64,000 nt of DNA from Shewanella maritima. Its GTDB lineage: Bacteria; Pseudomonadota; Gammaproteobacteria; Enterobacterales; Shewanellaceae. The notes beneath the pieces are model-generated. The model saw only the letters and a program-made list of their open reading frames with translations. It made no database searches and was not told the origin of the DNA. Shown here piece by piece: positions 18,032 to 27,545 of this stretch. The stretch covers positions 2,743,501-2,807,500 of the forward strand of contig NZ_CP036200.1 of NCBI RefSeq assembly GCF_004295345.1, read 5' to 3'. Positions within the stretch are counted from its first letter, which is position 1; every line of letters begins with the position of its first letter. A program made the position numbers and the translations under genes.

Positions 18032-18244
18032 ATGAAACCAGGTATTCACCCTGAATATGCAGAAATCACTGCAACTTGTACTTGTGGTAACGTTATCAAA
18101 GTAAACTCTACTGCTGGTAAAGATTTACACTTAGACGTATGTGGTGCATGTCACCCATTCTACACTGGTACTCAGAAAGTTGTTGATACCGGTGGTCGTA
18201 TCGACAAGTTCAACAAGCGTTTCGGTATGCTTGGTAAGAAGTAA
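18032..18244 (+). CDS. rpmE: 50S ribosomal protein L31 (zinc form)
   Basis: The 70-residue protein starts [20 protein letters not shown] and carries the four cysteines of the zinc-binding L31 type (CTC near residue 16, CGAC near 37). The tail [15 protein letters not shown] is typical. It is a single gene with a strong terminator. A paralogue without cysteines is common in related bacteria and would replace it in low zinc; none is in the window. Confidence 0.97.
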   Translation: MKPGIHPEYAEITATCTCGNVIKVNSTAGKDLHLDVCGACHPFYTGTQKVVDTGGRIDKFNKRFGMLGKK

Positions 18245-18262
18245 TCGATTTCGATTACTCAT

Positions 18263-18288
18263 AAAAGGCGCCTTAGGCGCCTTTTTTG
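18263..18288 (+). terminator. Terminator of rpmE
   Basis: AAAAGGCGCC, loop TTA, GGCGCCTTTT followed by T. A second short perfect inverted repeat, GTAATCG-ATTT-CGATTAC, overlaps the rpmE stop codon just upstream (18241-18258). Confidence 0.9.
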
Positions 18289-18709
18289 TTGCTTGTTTTT
18301 TAAGTGCGTGGGTTAGCCAATTGACCAATTCTTCTGGGTTGCAGCCCTATTTCCATTAAAATTTTTTGTTATAAATAAGAGATTTTTTATTCAGTGTAAA
18401 TATTGTTATGTTTACGAATAAAATTGCACCGAAAATTAATAAAACTGACAAGAGATTGCTAAATCTTGTTATTTTCCTACATTTTTAACTTGTTGATTTA
18501 TAAGTGCAGTTTTTCAATAAGTTTTCATTTTAGCTTTTTATGTTTTTCATCCTCTGGTAAGTCCTGTTTTGGACATTTTTTGATTTAACTCCATCGCTAA
18601 CTAGCGTATGGTTAGCCTGATTTTGCCAGCCCCAACTTTCATGTGGGGAAATCGAGCAAAACACGCGGCCTAATTCCTTAAAAAATTGTGCATTTCAGGA
18701 TGTAAAAAA
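18289..18709. other. AT-rich leader region of the malic enzyme gene
   Basis: No gene is seen. The region is strongly AT-rich at 18360-18550. Near 18630-18650 CCCC and GGGG flank a short loop. The promoter of the malic enzyme gene should lie here. Confidence 0.4.
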
Positions 18710-19957
18710 ATGTCAGATTTTCGTCAACAAGCTCTCGATTACCATGAATTTCCAGTTGCCGGTAAAACGGCTGTAAAGCTGACCAAGCCAGCGCAAACTA
18801 GCCATGACTTGTCTCTGGCTTATAGCCCCGGTGTCGCTGAGCCTGTCCGAGAAATTGCAGCGGATCCTGACAATGCTTACCGTTACACCAACAAGGGTAA
18901 TACGGTTGCGGTTATTTCAAACGGTACTGCTATCTTAGGTTTAGGTAACTTAGGCCCATTGGCGTCGAAGCCTGTAATGGAAGGTAAGGCGCTGTTGTTC
19001 AAACGCTTTGCTGGCATTGATTCAATTGACCTTGAAGTTAAGCACCGTACAAGCGAAGAGTTTATTCAAACCGTTGAAGCGATTTCTGATTCATTTGGTG
19101 GTATTAACCTTGAGGACATCAAGGCGCCAGAGTGTTTTGAAATTGAGCGTGAGCTTATCTCGCGTTGTAACGTACCCGTATTCCATGATGATCAGCATGG
19201 CACCGCAATTGTGACTGCCGCTGGTATCATCAATGCCCTAGAAATTCAGGGCAAGAAGATTGAAGAGTCGATTTTCGTGTGTATGGGCGCAGGTGCAGCC
19301 GCTATTGCTTGTATGACCATGATTGTTAAATGTGGTGCACTACGTGAGAACGTCTACATGCTAGACCGTCAGGGTGTATTGCATACTCGCCGTGAAGAAA
19401 TTAATGAGTACAAAGCACTGTTCGCTAACAATACAGACAAGCGTACTCTGCAAGATGTTATTACTGGAGCTGACGTTTTCTTAGGTCTGTCTGGTGCAGA
19501 CTTATTAAAAGAAGAAGACATAGCGTTAATGGCAGAAAACCCAGTGGTATTTGCCTGCTCTAACCCTGACCCTGAAATTAAGCCAGAACTTGCTCACGCT
19601 ACTCGCACTGACTTAATTATGGGTACCGGCCGCAGTGACTATCCAAATCAGGTCAACAACGTGCTTTGCTTCCCATTTATCTTCCGCGGAGCGTTAGATG
19701 TGCGTGCTAGCTGCATTAATGATGAAATGAAGATTGCTGCAGTGCGTGCAATTGCAGATCTTGCTAAAGAGCCGGTGCCAGCTGAAGTACTTGCTGCATA
19801 TCCTGACGTGGATTCATTAGAGTTTGGTCCAGGTTACGTGCTGCCAAAACCAATGGACCCACGTTTACTGCCAAACGTAGCGCGCGCAGTATCTCAAGCA
19901 GCAATAGACTCAGGTGTGGCATCGATTGACACCTTACCGCAAGATTATGAGATCTAA
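18710..19957 (+). CDS. Malic enzyme (oxaloacetate-decarboxylating), short form
   Basis: The enzyme converts malate to pyruvate and CO2 with NAD(P). The ATG at 18710 ([20 protein letters not shown]) is chosen because AGGATG lies upstream and the family begins there; an upstream ATG at 18686 adds eight odd residues. The malic N-terminal domain has [12 protein letters not shown] and the metal site region [11 protein letters not shown]. The NAD-binding fold follows with [13 protein letters not shown]. The length of 415 residues shows that the phosphotransacetylase-like domain of long MaeB proteins is absent. NADP or NAD preference cannot be read with certainty. Confidence 0.93.
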   Translation: MSDFRQQALDYHEFPVAGKTAVKLTKPAQTSHDLSLAYSPGVAEPVREIAADPDNAYRYTNKGNTVAVISNGTAILGLGNLGPLASKPVMEGKALLFKRFAGIDSIDLEVKHRTSEEFIQTVEAISDSFGGINLEDIKAPECFEIERELISRCNVPVFHDDQHGTAIVTAAGIINALEIQGKKIEESIFVCMGAGAAAIACMTMIVKCGALRENVYMLDRQGVLHTRREEINEYKALFANNTDKRTLQDVITGADVFLGLSGADLLKEEDIALMAENPVVFACSNPDPEIKPELAHATRTDLIMGTGRSDYPNQVNNVLCFPFIFRGALDVRASCINDEMKIAAVRAIADLAKEPVPAEVLAAYPDVDSLEFGPGYVLPKPMDPRLLPNVARAVSQAAIDSGVASIDTLPQDYEI

Positions 19958-20010
19958 TTTGGCTGTAACTTTGTCGCATTAGAGTTTTAATGCGCACAGC
20001 AAACTTAATA

Positions 20011-20034
20011 AAAGGGGCATTTGCCCCTTTTTTG
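20011..20034 (+). terminator. Terminator of the malic enzyme gene
   Basis: AAAGGGGC, loop ATTT, GCCCCTTT followed by TTT, 53 bp past the stop. Confidence 0.9.
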
Positions 20035-20187
20035 TATTTGAAGTTTGCATGCTAGCGTGTTGTAGTAAGCTCTATGCATATTTGAGCACGGAACTCGCCA
20101 GTTGCCCTTGTGAAGGGGATTGTCAGCGTTTCATCTGACACTGGTTTATAACAATAATAAGTCACTTTTCTGCAGGGCCGCAGTACC

Positions 20188-22091
20188 ATGAAATTGACCA
20201 AAATCCTCACTAAAAAACTCACCAGCTTCTGGATGTTGTCGCTATCGGCCGTCGCTTTTGTGTTCTTGCTTACCGCTGCCATCAGTTTTATCCAACTTAC
20301 CTATTCATTTCAGCAGCAAAAAGTCACTGAGTTACATCAGATTGTTACCGAGCATTATCATGAAGAAGACCTGCAGCAGCTCACCGTGTGGCTAGAGCCT
20401 ATGTTGCAAGCGTTCCATGCCAGTGAGTTTGAGCTCACCCGCAATGGCGAGTCGCTTATTCGTCTTGAGCCAAAAGCATCAGACTCGTTTAATTATTATA
20501 AGCGCTATCGCTTTGAGATCGATGCCAAAGAGCAGGTGATGATGCTTATTAGTTTGCCTCAGCCTTATACTCTGCATTCGCCTGATTGGTACGAATATCT
20601 CACCTTATTTATTGGGCTTAGCGCTATCGGCATGTTTGTACGTTTTGGTTACGGCTGGATTAGCCGCGAGGTAAATGGTATCGAGGTGCTTGCAGCGCGC
20701 AGTAAACAAGTGCTCGATGGCGAGTATAAAGCTGCTAGCGAAGTTTCCCGCAAGGGTAAGCCTATTGTTATTAATCGAGCGTTGACCAAGTTGTTACATG
20801 AACTGGAAGATGCCAAAAAAGAGCGCGGCCGTTTTGATAAATTTATCCGCTCCAATACCTTTTTAGACCCAGACACTGAAATTGGTAACCATATCTTTTT
20901 CGCTAACCGTCTTGATGCCTTAAGTAATCATCAAGTGATGATCGCCCATGGCGTGGTGATGTTGGTTGAATTTGATGAGTTCGACTCTGGAGCTGCATCT
21001 GTTAGTCAAGCGATGGTAGCCGTGTCGCAAGCTGTTAATAAGCTGATCGAGAATATTCCTGATAGTTTTATTGCACGGCGCCGAAAGCATCAGCTGGCAA
21101 TTGTGGTGCCGCAATTGTCGTTAACTGAAGCCGATACTTTGGCGAGTAGGGTGCTTAATAACTGTTTGGCGCTACCAATGGATGATGTGGTAGAAGAAGA
21201 CAACTACCTACACGTTGGCGCAGCGTTTTATAAGTCGGGCGATGTCACCAGTCAAATTGTCGAAGAAGCTGAAATGGCACTTAAGGCGGCGCAGCTGCAG
21301 CGAATAAACACTTGGTTTATGTACGACAAAGGTGTGCTTGATAGTGAAATTGCTAAAGGTTCAGTGCGTTGGCGCAGCTTCTTAGAAAATGCGTTAGTGG
21401 CCAAGCGCTTTTATCCGCTAGTGCAAACCATTGTCGATAGTGATGAAAAGCTACTGTATCGAGAGGTATTCACTCGCGCTCATGATGCCAATGGCAGCGA
21501 TGTACGCGCCACCTTGTTTATCCCAATGGCAAACAAATGTGGTTTGATGCCGCAGATTGAGCGGCAAATGCTGACTTTGGTAATGCAGCAAATCATGTCC
21601 GTAAGTAAGGATACATACTGCGTCAACTTGAGCTTTGACTCACTCACCAGCCGCGCATTTGTGCGTTGGTTGCAATCAACATTATTGGAGCACAGACCGC
21701 TAGCACAGCGCCTAGTGTTTGAGGTGTCTGAGGACATTATTGTTAAGCATCAGAGTCACCCTATGCTAATCAAAACCCTTGATATGATCCGTAAAATGGG
21801 CGCTAAACTGGCAGTTGACAATGTTGGTCAGCAGGTAGTGGGTACTCACTATATTCAAGAGTTTCATTTTGACTTAGTAAAACTGCACCGTTCAATTGTG
21901 CGTGAAATTCATCAACGCTCTGAAAACCAGTTGTTTATCCGCTCGTTAATTGGTGGCCTATATCGTGCTGAGGTGCAAGTACTCGCTGAGGGGTAGGGAG
22001 TTTTGAAGAGTGGCAAACATTGAAAATTTTGGGCGTCAGTGCTGCGCAAGGTGAGTATTTTGGCTCAGCGCAGCCTGAGATTTTGGCCTAA
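20188..22091 (+). pseudogene. mshH: CsrD/MshH-type degenerate GGDEF-EAL regulator, frameshifted near its 3' end
   Basis: The frame from 20188 gives 602 residues and stops at TAG 21994-21996 just after VQVLAEG. Inserting one G into the G4 run at 21990-21993 continues the protein as VGSFEEWQTLKILGVSAAQ to a TAA at 22091, for 634 residues, the normal length for CsrD. Two membrane helices (near residues 11-35 and 130-150) flank a short periplasmic loop, then a HAMP-like region. The GGDEF motif is replaced (RRKHQLAIVV) and EAL reads EVS, so catalysis is not expected. CsrD-type proteins promote RNase E decay of CsrB/C RNAs; the gene usually heads msh loci. It may be a true mutation or a base-calling error. 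Confidence 0.8.
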
Positions 22092-22430
22092 GTTATTTAT
22101 TGCGCTACTGATACTTGTCGTCGTACCTTCACTGCGTCATGGCTGGTAATGGTCTTATAATTGCATATTAAATATGTACTGGGCCTATTTGGGCAAATTC
22201 GAATAAATAGCGTCAATACTTGTGTATCCCTAGTTAGCAAACTATCTTAATTAAAGGCACATTTTCACAGTAAATTTCTATAAAATTAGCCAATTAGCGT
22301 TTAGAATTGTGGGATAACAAATTTTGACGGTAAATCACAACTAATGTTGTATTTTTGTCAATATACACATGCATAGTAAATGCAGATAAATATAAGCACC
22401 ACGTGCTTTATAAGACTATGGAAAGCATAA
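22092..22430. promoter_or_regulatory. Upstream region of the main msh operon
   Basis: No gene is present. The mshI to mshF genes follow with tiny gaps or overlaps, so their promoter should lie here. TTGACG near 22324 is a candidate -35 element, but no good -10 hexamer stands at the right spacing. Confidence 0.35.
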
Positions 22431-23312
22431 ATGAGTAATCGCTTTTTTGAAAAGTTGGCGTTTTGGCAAACTCACTCTGCGTCGGGCGAGTTGGGCGTGT
22501 TTGTAAGCGAAAGTGCAATTTATGTTTACCAGGCCGCTAAAAACGACGCGCCAGAACAAGCTGTCACGTATGAAGTGAGCAATGGTCAGTGGCGGGACGC
22601 GTTTGAAGCGATGAAGTCTCAATTTGGCGCTGCTAAATTACAAATCATTCTATCTGATGGCTTATATCAGCTACTGCAAGCTGACAAACCCAACGTTGAA
22701 CCCTCTGAAGTTAACCAGGCATTGATCTGGCAAATCAAAGATATGGTAACTGAGCCAGTTACCAATATTCATCTCGATTATTTTGAAAGCCCAGTGACTA
22801 ATAACGACAAAGTTAACGTGGTGATTTGCAGCCGTGAGTTCTTGGTTGAGCTTGCGGTGATTTGCGATGACCTTGGCTTTAGCGTTAATGGCATTAGCAT
22901 TGAAGAGTTGGCTCTCAGACATTTATTCAAAGATGACTCAATGGCGCACCTGTTGGTGATGCACCTTCCTGAGCAAGAGTTGTTACTGTCTGTGGTAAAA
23001 GCTGGGCAGTTATTAATGCACCGCCGTATTCGTGGCTTTAACCAGTTAGATACGGTGAAAGCTGAAGAGCTAGGTTATGGCATGGCTGATAACTTGAGCT
23101 TAGAGATCCAGCGCTCAATGGATTATTTTGAAAGTCAGCTACGTCAGCCGCCTGTATCGTCAATCAAATTACTTGTTGGCGGTGAAGCTGCGCGCTTGAC
23201 TGAGTTAGTGGCTGCTAACTTTAACCAAACCGTGCAAGAAGTAGAACATCAGGGTGTAGCCAACTTTGTGGCAAAGTTAGCTATGCATGAATTAGTGCGA
23301 GGCCAAGCATGA
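22431..23312 (+). CDS. mshI: MSHA biogenesis protein MshI (PilM-like)
   Basis: The 293-residue cytoplasmic protein has the actin-like PilM fold character, with GELGVFVSESAIYVYQA at the start and SIKLLVGGEAARLTELVAANF near the end. PilM-type proteins sit under the inner membrane and bind the N-terminus of a PilN-type partner, here the next gene. It is the first gene of the dense msh operon and overlaps the next gene by four bases (ATGA). Confidence 0.88.
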   Translation: MSNRFFEKLAFWQTHSASGELGVFVSESAIYVYQAAKNDAPEQAVTYEVSNGQWRDAFEAMKSQFGAAKLQIILSDGLYQLLQADKPNVEPSEVNQALIWQIKDMVTEPVTNIHLDYFESPVTNNDKVNVVICSREFLVELAVICDDLGFSVNGISIEELALRHLFKDDSMAHLLVMHLPEQELLLSVVKAGQLLMHRRIRGFNQLDTVKAEELGYGMADNLSLEIQRSMDYFESQLRQPPVSSIKLLVGGEAARLTELVAANFNQTVQEVEHQGVANFVAKLAMHELVRGQA

Positions 23313-23911
23313 CCAAGCAGACAGTAAATTTATATTCCAGTCACCTGCTGCCGCCTAAACTAAGGCTGTCGTTTAAGCGCTTGATGGTAACGAGCGCAGT
23401 AATGGTAGTTGTTGCCTTGTTTATTGGAATGGGTCTAGCGTGGCAAAGCTCGCAGCGCAACAATGAAATCATTGCCGCGCAAGCACAAAAATCGACATTT
23501 GATCTTAAAAAGCAGCAACTAGAAGCACAAATTGCAGCAAGACAACCTGACGCAGCTTTGGTTGCTAAAGTCGAGCTAGAGCAAAAAAGGCTCGAGCTGA
23601 AACAGTTACTCAAGGGCGAGCTAAGTGCCAGACGCTCTGAAGTCAGCATGGGCTATTCACCATTATTGATGGATCTTGCCAAGGTGTCTGATTCGTCAGT
23701 TTGGTTAAGTCGCATTCACGTTAATGACGGTAAATATGAGTTTGAAGGTTACGGCTCAACGGCGCAAAGCATTCCTATGTGGGTTGAAAAGCTTAAAGGT
23801 ACTGAAACCTTAAAAGGTTACTCGTTTGCCTCAATGACCATGAACCGTGGGGAAGATAAACCATTGGCATTTAAGCTAACCAGTACCCCTGTTGAGGAGA
23901 GTGTGCAGTGA
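23309..23911 (+). CDS. mshI2: MSHA biogenesis protein MshI2 (PilN-like)
   Basis: The 200-residue protein has a short cytoplasmic start (MTKQTVNLYSSHLLPPKL, comparable to the PilN peptide that binds PilM), one membrane helix near residues 27-48, and a periplasmic coiled-coil part (KKQQLEAQIAARQPDAALVA) followed by a small fold. It overlaps both neighbours by four bases, so it is translationally coupled. It links MshI to the periplasmic alignment complex. Confidence 0.85.
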   Translation: MTKQTVNLYSSHLLPPKLRLSFKRLMVTSAVMVVVALFIGMGLAWQSSQRNNEIIAAQAQKSTFDLKKQQLEAQIAARQPDAALVAKVELEQKRLELKQLLKGELSARRSEVSMGYSPLLMDLAKVSDSSVWLSRIHVNDGKYEFEGYGSTAQSIPMWVEKLKGTETLKGYSFASMTMNRGEDKPLAFKLTSTPVEESVQ

Positions 23912-24564
23912 ATCAGCAGTGGCAACAATTAGAAACTAAGTTTAATGACCTTAGCCAGCGCGAGCGCGGACTTATTGCGTTAGTGGTGATTATTATCGTT
24001 GCTATGGTGGCGTTCACCTTGCTTGAAGGCCAGTTCAAAGATCTGCAACGATTGAAAGGCCAGTTAACTAGCCTTGAGAATGAAAACCGTATTTCTGAGC
24101 AGCAAATCGCCCTGTATGAGCAGCGCTTAAAGCTAGATCCAAATGACGATTATCGTCAGCGCTTGGTGTTGCTTGAAGAGCAAATGGCGCAAGTTGATGC
24201 TGAGCTTAAGTCGCAGATGATTGATATGGTGCCAGCAGATTATATGCCGACGGTGCTATCTAATTTATTGGCGAACATGAAGGGCGTGACGTTAGAGTCG
24301 TTCGCATCAATCCCACCAGTGCCACTGATCCAAGTTGGTGAGCAAGAGAAAATGAACTTATACAGTCACGGCATTCGCTTATCGCTTACCGGTGACTACT
24401 TTTCCATTATGAAGTTTGTGCAAGCCGTTGAAGATATGCCAGACAAACTATTTTGGGAACGATTAGATTACCAGGTTGATAGTTATCCTAAAGGTACTAT
24501 TGAGTTGGAAATGTACACATTGAGCATTAATAAGGACTTTATCGGTGTTGCTAAGCAAGATTAA
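23908..24564 (+). CDS. mshJ: MSHA biogenesis protein MshJ (PilO-like)
   Basis: The 218-residue protein has one membrane helix near residues 23-40 (LIALVVIIIVAMVAFTLL), a coiled coil (residues ~45-100) and a C-terminal periplasmic domain (residues ~115-210) as in PilO/GspM-type proteins. It should pair with MshI2. The TAA at 24564 overlaps the frame of mshK. Confidence 0.87.
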   Translation: MNQQWQQLETKFNDLSQRERGLIALVVIIIVAMVAFTLLEGQFKDLQRLKGQLTSLENENRISEQQIALYEQRLKLDPNDDYRQRLVLLEEQMAQVDAELKSQMIDMVPADYMPTVLSNLLANMKGVTLESFASIPPVPLIQVGEQEKMNLYSHGIRLSLTGDYFSIMKFVQAVEDMPDKLFWERLDYQVDSYPKGTIELEMYTLSINKDFIGVAKQD

Positions 24565-24886
24565 TTGGCTAAGTAAAAAGAGTTGGCTAGTGGCTGTGAC
24601 ATGTTTGTCATTGCTAGCGAGCTTGCCTGCAACTAGCCAAACACTGCGCGACCCAACTAGGCCAGGAAAAGGCCAGGTTGTGACATCGTCATCGCAAACA
24701 ACAACCCAGAAATTAGTGCTAAAGAGTATTGTGACTGGTGCTAATCGCCATGCCGTGATTAACGACCAAATCGTATCCGTCGGTGAAGTGATTCAAGGGC
24801 GTAGAGTGTCGTATATAGGCGATGACTACGTCAACTTTTCTGATGGCGGCAAGTTGCAATTATTCAAGTCGGTTATAAAGAGATAG
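24545..24886 (+). CDS. mshK: MSHA biogenesis protein MshK (PilP-like)
   Basis: The small protein has a hydrophobic signal segment (WLVAVTCLSLLASLPATSQT) and then RDPTRPG, the typical start of MshK mature parts, and LVLKSIVTGANRHAVINDQI in a small beta domain. Such pilotin-like proteins connect the inner-membrane complex with the secretin. The start is uncertain: a GTG at 24545 overlapping mshJ is the longest choice and gives 113 residues; internal TTG or GTG codons just before the signal segment are alternatives. It ends 13 bp before mshL. Confidence 0.85.
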   Translation: MLLSKINWLSKKSWLVAVTCLSLLASLPATSQTLRDPTRPGKGQVVTSSSQTTTQKLVLKSIVTGANRHAVINDQIVSVGEVIQGRRVSYIGDDYVNFSDGGKLQLFKSVIKR

Positions 24887-24899
24887 GAACGGCAATATA

Positions 24900-26582
24900 A
24901 TGAAATCGTTGAAAATTTTAACCCCAGTACTATCCCTATGTTTAGTGGCTTGTCAGTCTACTAATCGTCCTGAGCCGACAGCGGTTAAAGGCGCGTTAAA
25001 TGAGTCTGTGCAAACTGCTACTGCGCCAGCTAAAGCTACTCCACCACCTGCGGTTATGCCTGCAGATGTGCAAGCTGAACTGAATAACTCACGCAATATT
25101 GCTGCTACAAGTCCGGCTCGCCCAGCTGAGCGACGTTTTGATGTGTCGGCAAATGATGTGGATGCAAAAGTGTTCTTTCCAAGCCTGGTTAAAGGCACTC
25201 CGTTAAGTGTTGCAGTGCATCCAGATGTAGAGGGCAGTATTTCCTTATCGTTAAAAGGTGTGACCCTTTCTGAAGCGGTGCAAGTGGTAGAGGATATTTA
25301 CGGTTATGAAGTGAGTCGTGAAGGCCGCATATTACGTATTTTCCCAGCAGGTATGCGTACCGAGACTTTCCCGCTGAACTACTTGTACATGGAACGTGAA
25401 GGGTTATCGTTAACCTCTGTTAGCTCGGGCCGCATTTCAGATAACAATAATAATTCGAACAACAATAACAGCAGTAACAACAGCTCGAACAACTTCAGCA
25501 ATAATAGTAGTAATAACTCCAACGGCAATAACAACAATAACAATAGCAGTGACAACACTAATGGCACTTTTATTCGTTCAAAAACCAAAACCGACTTCTG
25601 GGGTGAGCTAGAAGATACGCTGGCTTCAATTATTGGTCACACTGGTGATGGTCGCAAGGTTGTGATCACCCCACAAGCAGGCTTAGTGACGATTCGCGCT
25701 TATCCAAATGAACTGCGCCAGGTGCGTGAGTTTATTAAAAAGGCCGAATCGCATCTGCAGCGTCAGGTGATCTTAGAAGCGAAAATCTTAGAAGTGACTC
25801 TGTCTGATGGTTACCAGCAAGGTATTCAATGGGACAATGTTGTAGGCCACATTGGTGATACCGATATTACCTTTGGTACCGGTGCAGGTCAGGGCTTAAG
25901 CGACTCTATTACGAGCGTGATTGGCGGGGTTACATCTATCAATGTTAAAGGTAGTGACTTTAATACCATGATCAGCTTGCTTGATACCCAAGGTGATGTT
26001 GATGTGCTTTCAAGCCCACGCGTAACTGCGTCTAACAACCAAAAAGCGGTGATTAAAGTTGGTAATGATGAGTATTTTGTGACTGACGTATCGTCAACAA
26101 CCGTTGCAGGTACTACGCCAGTGACAACGCCGCAGGTCGAGCTAACGCCATTCTTCTCTGGTATCGCGTTAGATGTTACCCCTCAAATTGATGAAGATGG
26201 CAATGTACTATTACATGTTCACCCTTCAGTCATCGACGTTAAAGAGCAAACTAAAGAGATTAAAGTCAGTGACTCAACCCTTGAACTGCCGCTTGCACAA
26301 AGTGAGATCCGCGAGTCTGACACTGTCATTAAAGCTGCGTCAGGTGACGTTGTAGTCATTGGTGGTTTGATGAAGAGCGATAGCGTTGAGCTAGTATCAA
26401 AGGTTCCACTACTGGGTGATATTCCTCTTTTGGGTGAAGCCTTTACTAATAGAAGTCAATCAACCAAGAAGACTGAACTCATCATTATGCTTAAGCCGAC
26501 AGTGGTGGGTGGTGATACCTGGGCGAATGAGTTACAGCGTTCACAAGACTTAATCGAGCGTTGGTATCCTTCTGAGCAGTAA
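24900..26582 (+). CDS. mshL: MSHA secretin MshL
   Basis: This outer-membrane channel lets the pilus exit the cell. The 560-residue protein begins with a lipoprotein-like signal (SLCLVACQS, cysteine near residue 18). The N-terminal secretin short domain (residues ~80-150) is followed by an unusual stretch of about 45 residues made almost only of Asn and Ser (about 25436-25566). The secretin core spans residues ~240-535, with ILEAKILEVTLSDGYQQGIQ, VDVLSSPRVTASNNQKAVI and VVVIGGLMKSDSVELVSKVP. The Asn/Ser tract interrupts the periplasmic part and is coded by AAC/AAT/AGC repeats, so its length may vary between strains. Confidence 0.95.
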   Translation: MKSLKILTPVLSLCLVACQSTNRPEPTAVKGALNESVQTATAPAKATPPPAVMPADVQAELNNSRNIAATSPARPAERRFDVSANDVDAKVFFPSLVKGTPLSVAVHPDVEGSISLSLKGVTLSEAVQVVEDIYGYEVSREGRILRIFPAGMRTETFPLNYLYMEREGLSLTSVSSGRISDNNNNSNNNNSSNNSSNNFSNNSSNNSNGNNNNNNSSDNTNGTFIRSKTKTDFWGELEDTLASIIGHTGDGRKVVITPQAGLVTIRAYPNELRQVREFIKKAESHLQRQVILEAKILEVTLSDGYQQGIQWDNVVGHIGDTDITFGTGAGQGLSDSITSVIGGVTSINVKGSDFNTMISLLDTQGDVDVLSSPRVTASNNQKAVIKVGNDEYFVTDVSSTTVAGTTPVTTPQVELTPFFSGIALDVTPQIDEDGNVLLHVHPSVIDVKEQTKEIKVSDSTLELPLAQSEIRESDTVIKAASGDVVVIGGLMKSDSVELVSKVPLLGDIPLLGEAFTNRSQSTKKTELIIMLKPTVVGGDTWANELQRSQDLIERWYPSEQ

Positions 26583-26600
26583 TGCCGAAGAGACGCGAAC

Positions 26601-27545
26601 ATGTATTTGCAGCATTTTGGTTTATCACAGTTTCCATTCACTTTAACGCCAAATACTGAATTCTTTTTTGGCTTAGCGCCTCATGTAGAGGCGCTACAAG
26701 TGCTACAAACAGCCATTGAAACCGGTGAAGGCTTTATTAAGGTAACTGGTGAGGTGGGTACAGGTAAAACACTAGTATGCCGTAAGTTACTTAGCGATTT
26801 ACCAACGCAATACTATTGTGCCTATCTACCTAACCCATACTTAACTCCAGTTGAGCTGAGGTGGGCGGTTGCTAACGAGCTTAAAGTCGATGCGCCAGGC
26901 GATACTAATCAGCAGCAATTAACCTTACTTATCCAAAAGCGTTTGATGGAACTGCATCAAAAAGGTTATCACGTTATTTTAGTGTTGGATGAAGCTCAAT
27001 CTTTACCTGATGACAGTATCGAGGCATTAAGACTTTTTACTAACCTCGAAACTGAAAGTAGCAAGCTTTTGCAAGTTGTTCTGTTTGGTCAGCAAGAGTT
27101 AGATGAGCGCTTAAGTACCGCAAAGTTTAGGCAGCTTAGGCAGCGCATCACCTTTAGTTATCATTTACGTCCGCTCAGTTGGGACGAAGTACAGGCTTAC
27201 ATGTTGCACAGACTTAAGGTTGCCGGCTATCAAGGTAATAACCTATTTACTGAGGCTGATATTAAGTTTCTCGCCAAAGCAGCGCGTGGTATCCCGCGTT
27301 TGGTCAACATTCTCGCTCATAAAAGCCTACTGTTGTGCTTTGGTGAAGGCGCCAAACAGGTGAGTATCAAGCATTGCCGTGGCGCAGTGATCGATACCGA
27401 AGATGTTGAGTTACAGAGTGTTGTTTCGAATCGTTATAAATGGGGCTGGTTGCTGGCGTTACTTGTAGCCATTGCAGCTGTCGTTAGTGGACTACAACAG
27501 GATTGTTGCAGTGACTTACTTGCACGAATGAGAGATTTGATATGA
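26601..27545 (+). CDS. mshM: MSHA biogenesis ATPase MshM (ExeA-like)
   Basis: The 314-residue protein begins MYLQHFGLSQFPFTLTPNT, typical of ExeA/MshM. Walker A GEVGTGKTLVC is near residue 50 and Walker B VILVLDEAQSL near residue 124. A membrane helix near the C-terminus (WGWLLALLVAIAAVVSGL) anchors it. The GspA/ExeA family places or stabilises secretins in the cell wall. It overlaps mshN by four bases. Confidence 0.93.
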   Translation: MYLQHFGLSQFPFTLTPNTEFFFGLAPHVEALQVLQTAIETGEGFIKVTGEVGTGKTLVCRKLLSDLPTQYYCAYLPNPYLTPVELRWAVANELKVDAPGDTNQQQLTLLIQKRLMELHQKGYHVILVLDEAQSLPDDSIEALRLFTNLETESSKLLQVVLFGQQELDERLSTAKFRQLRQRITFSYHLRPLSWDEVQAYMLHRLKVAGYQGNNLFTEADIKFLAKAARGIPRLVNILAHKSLLLCFGEGAKQVSIKHCRGAVIDTEDVELQSVVSNRYKWGWLLALLVAIAAVVSGLQQDCCSDLLARMRDLI

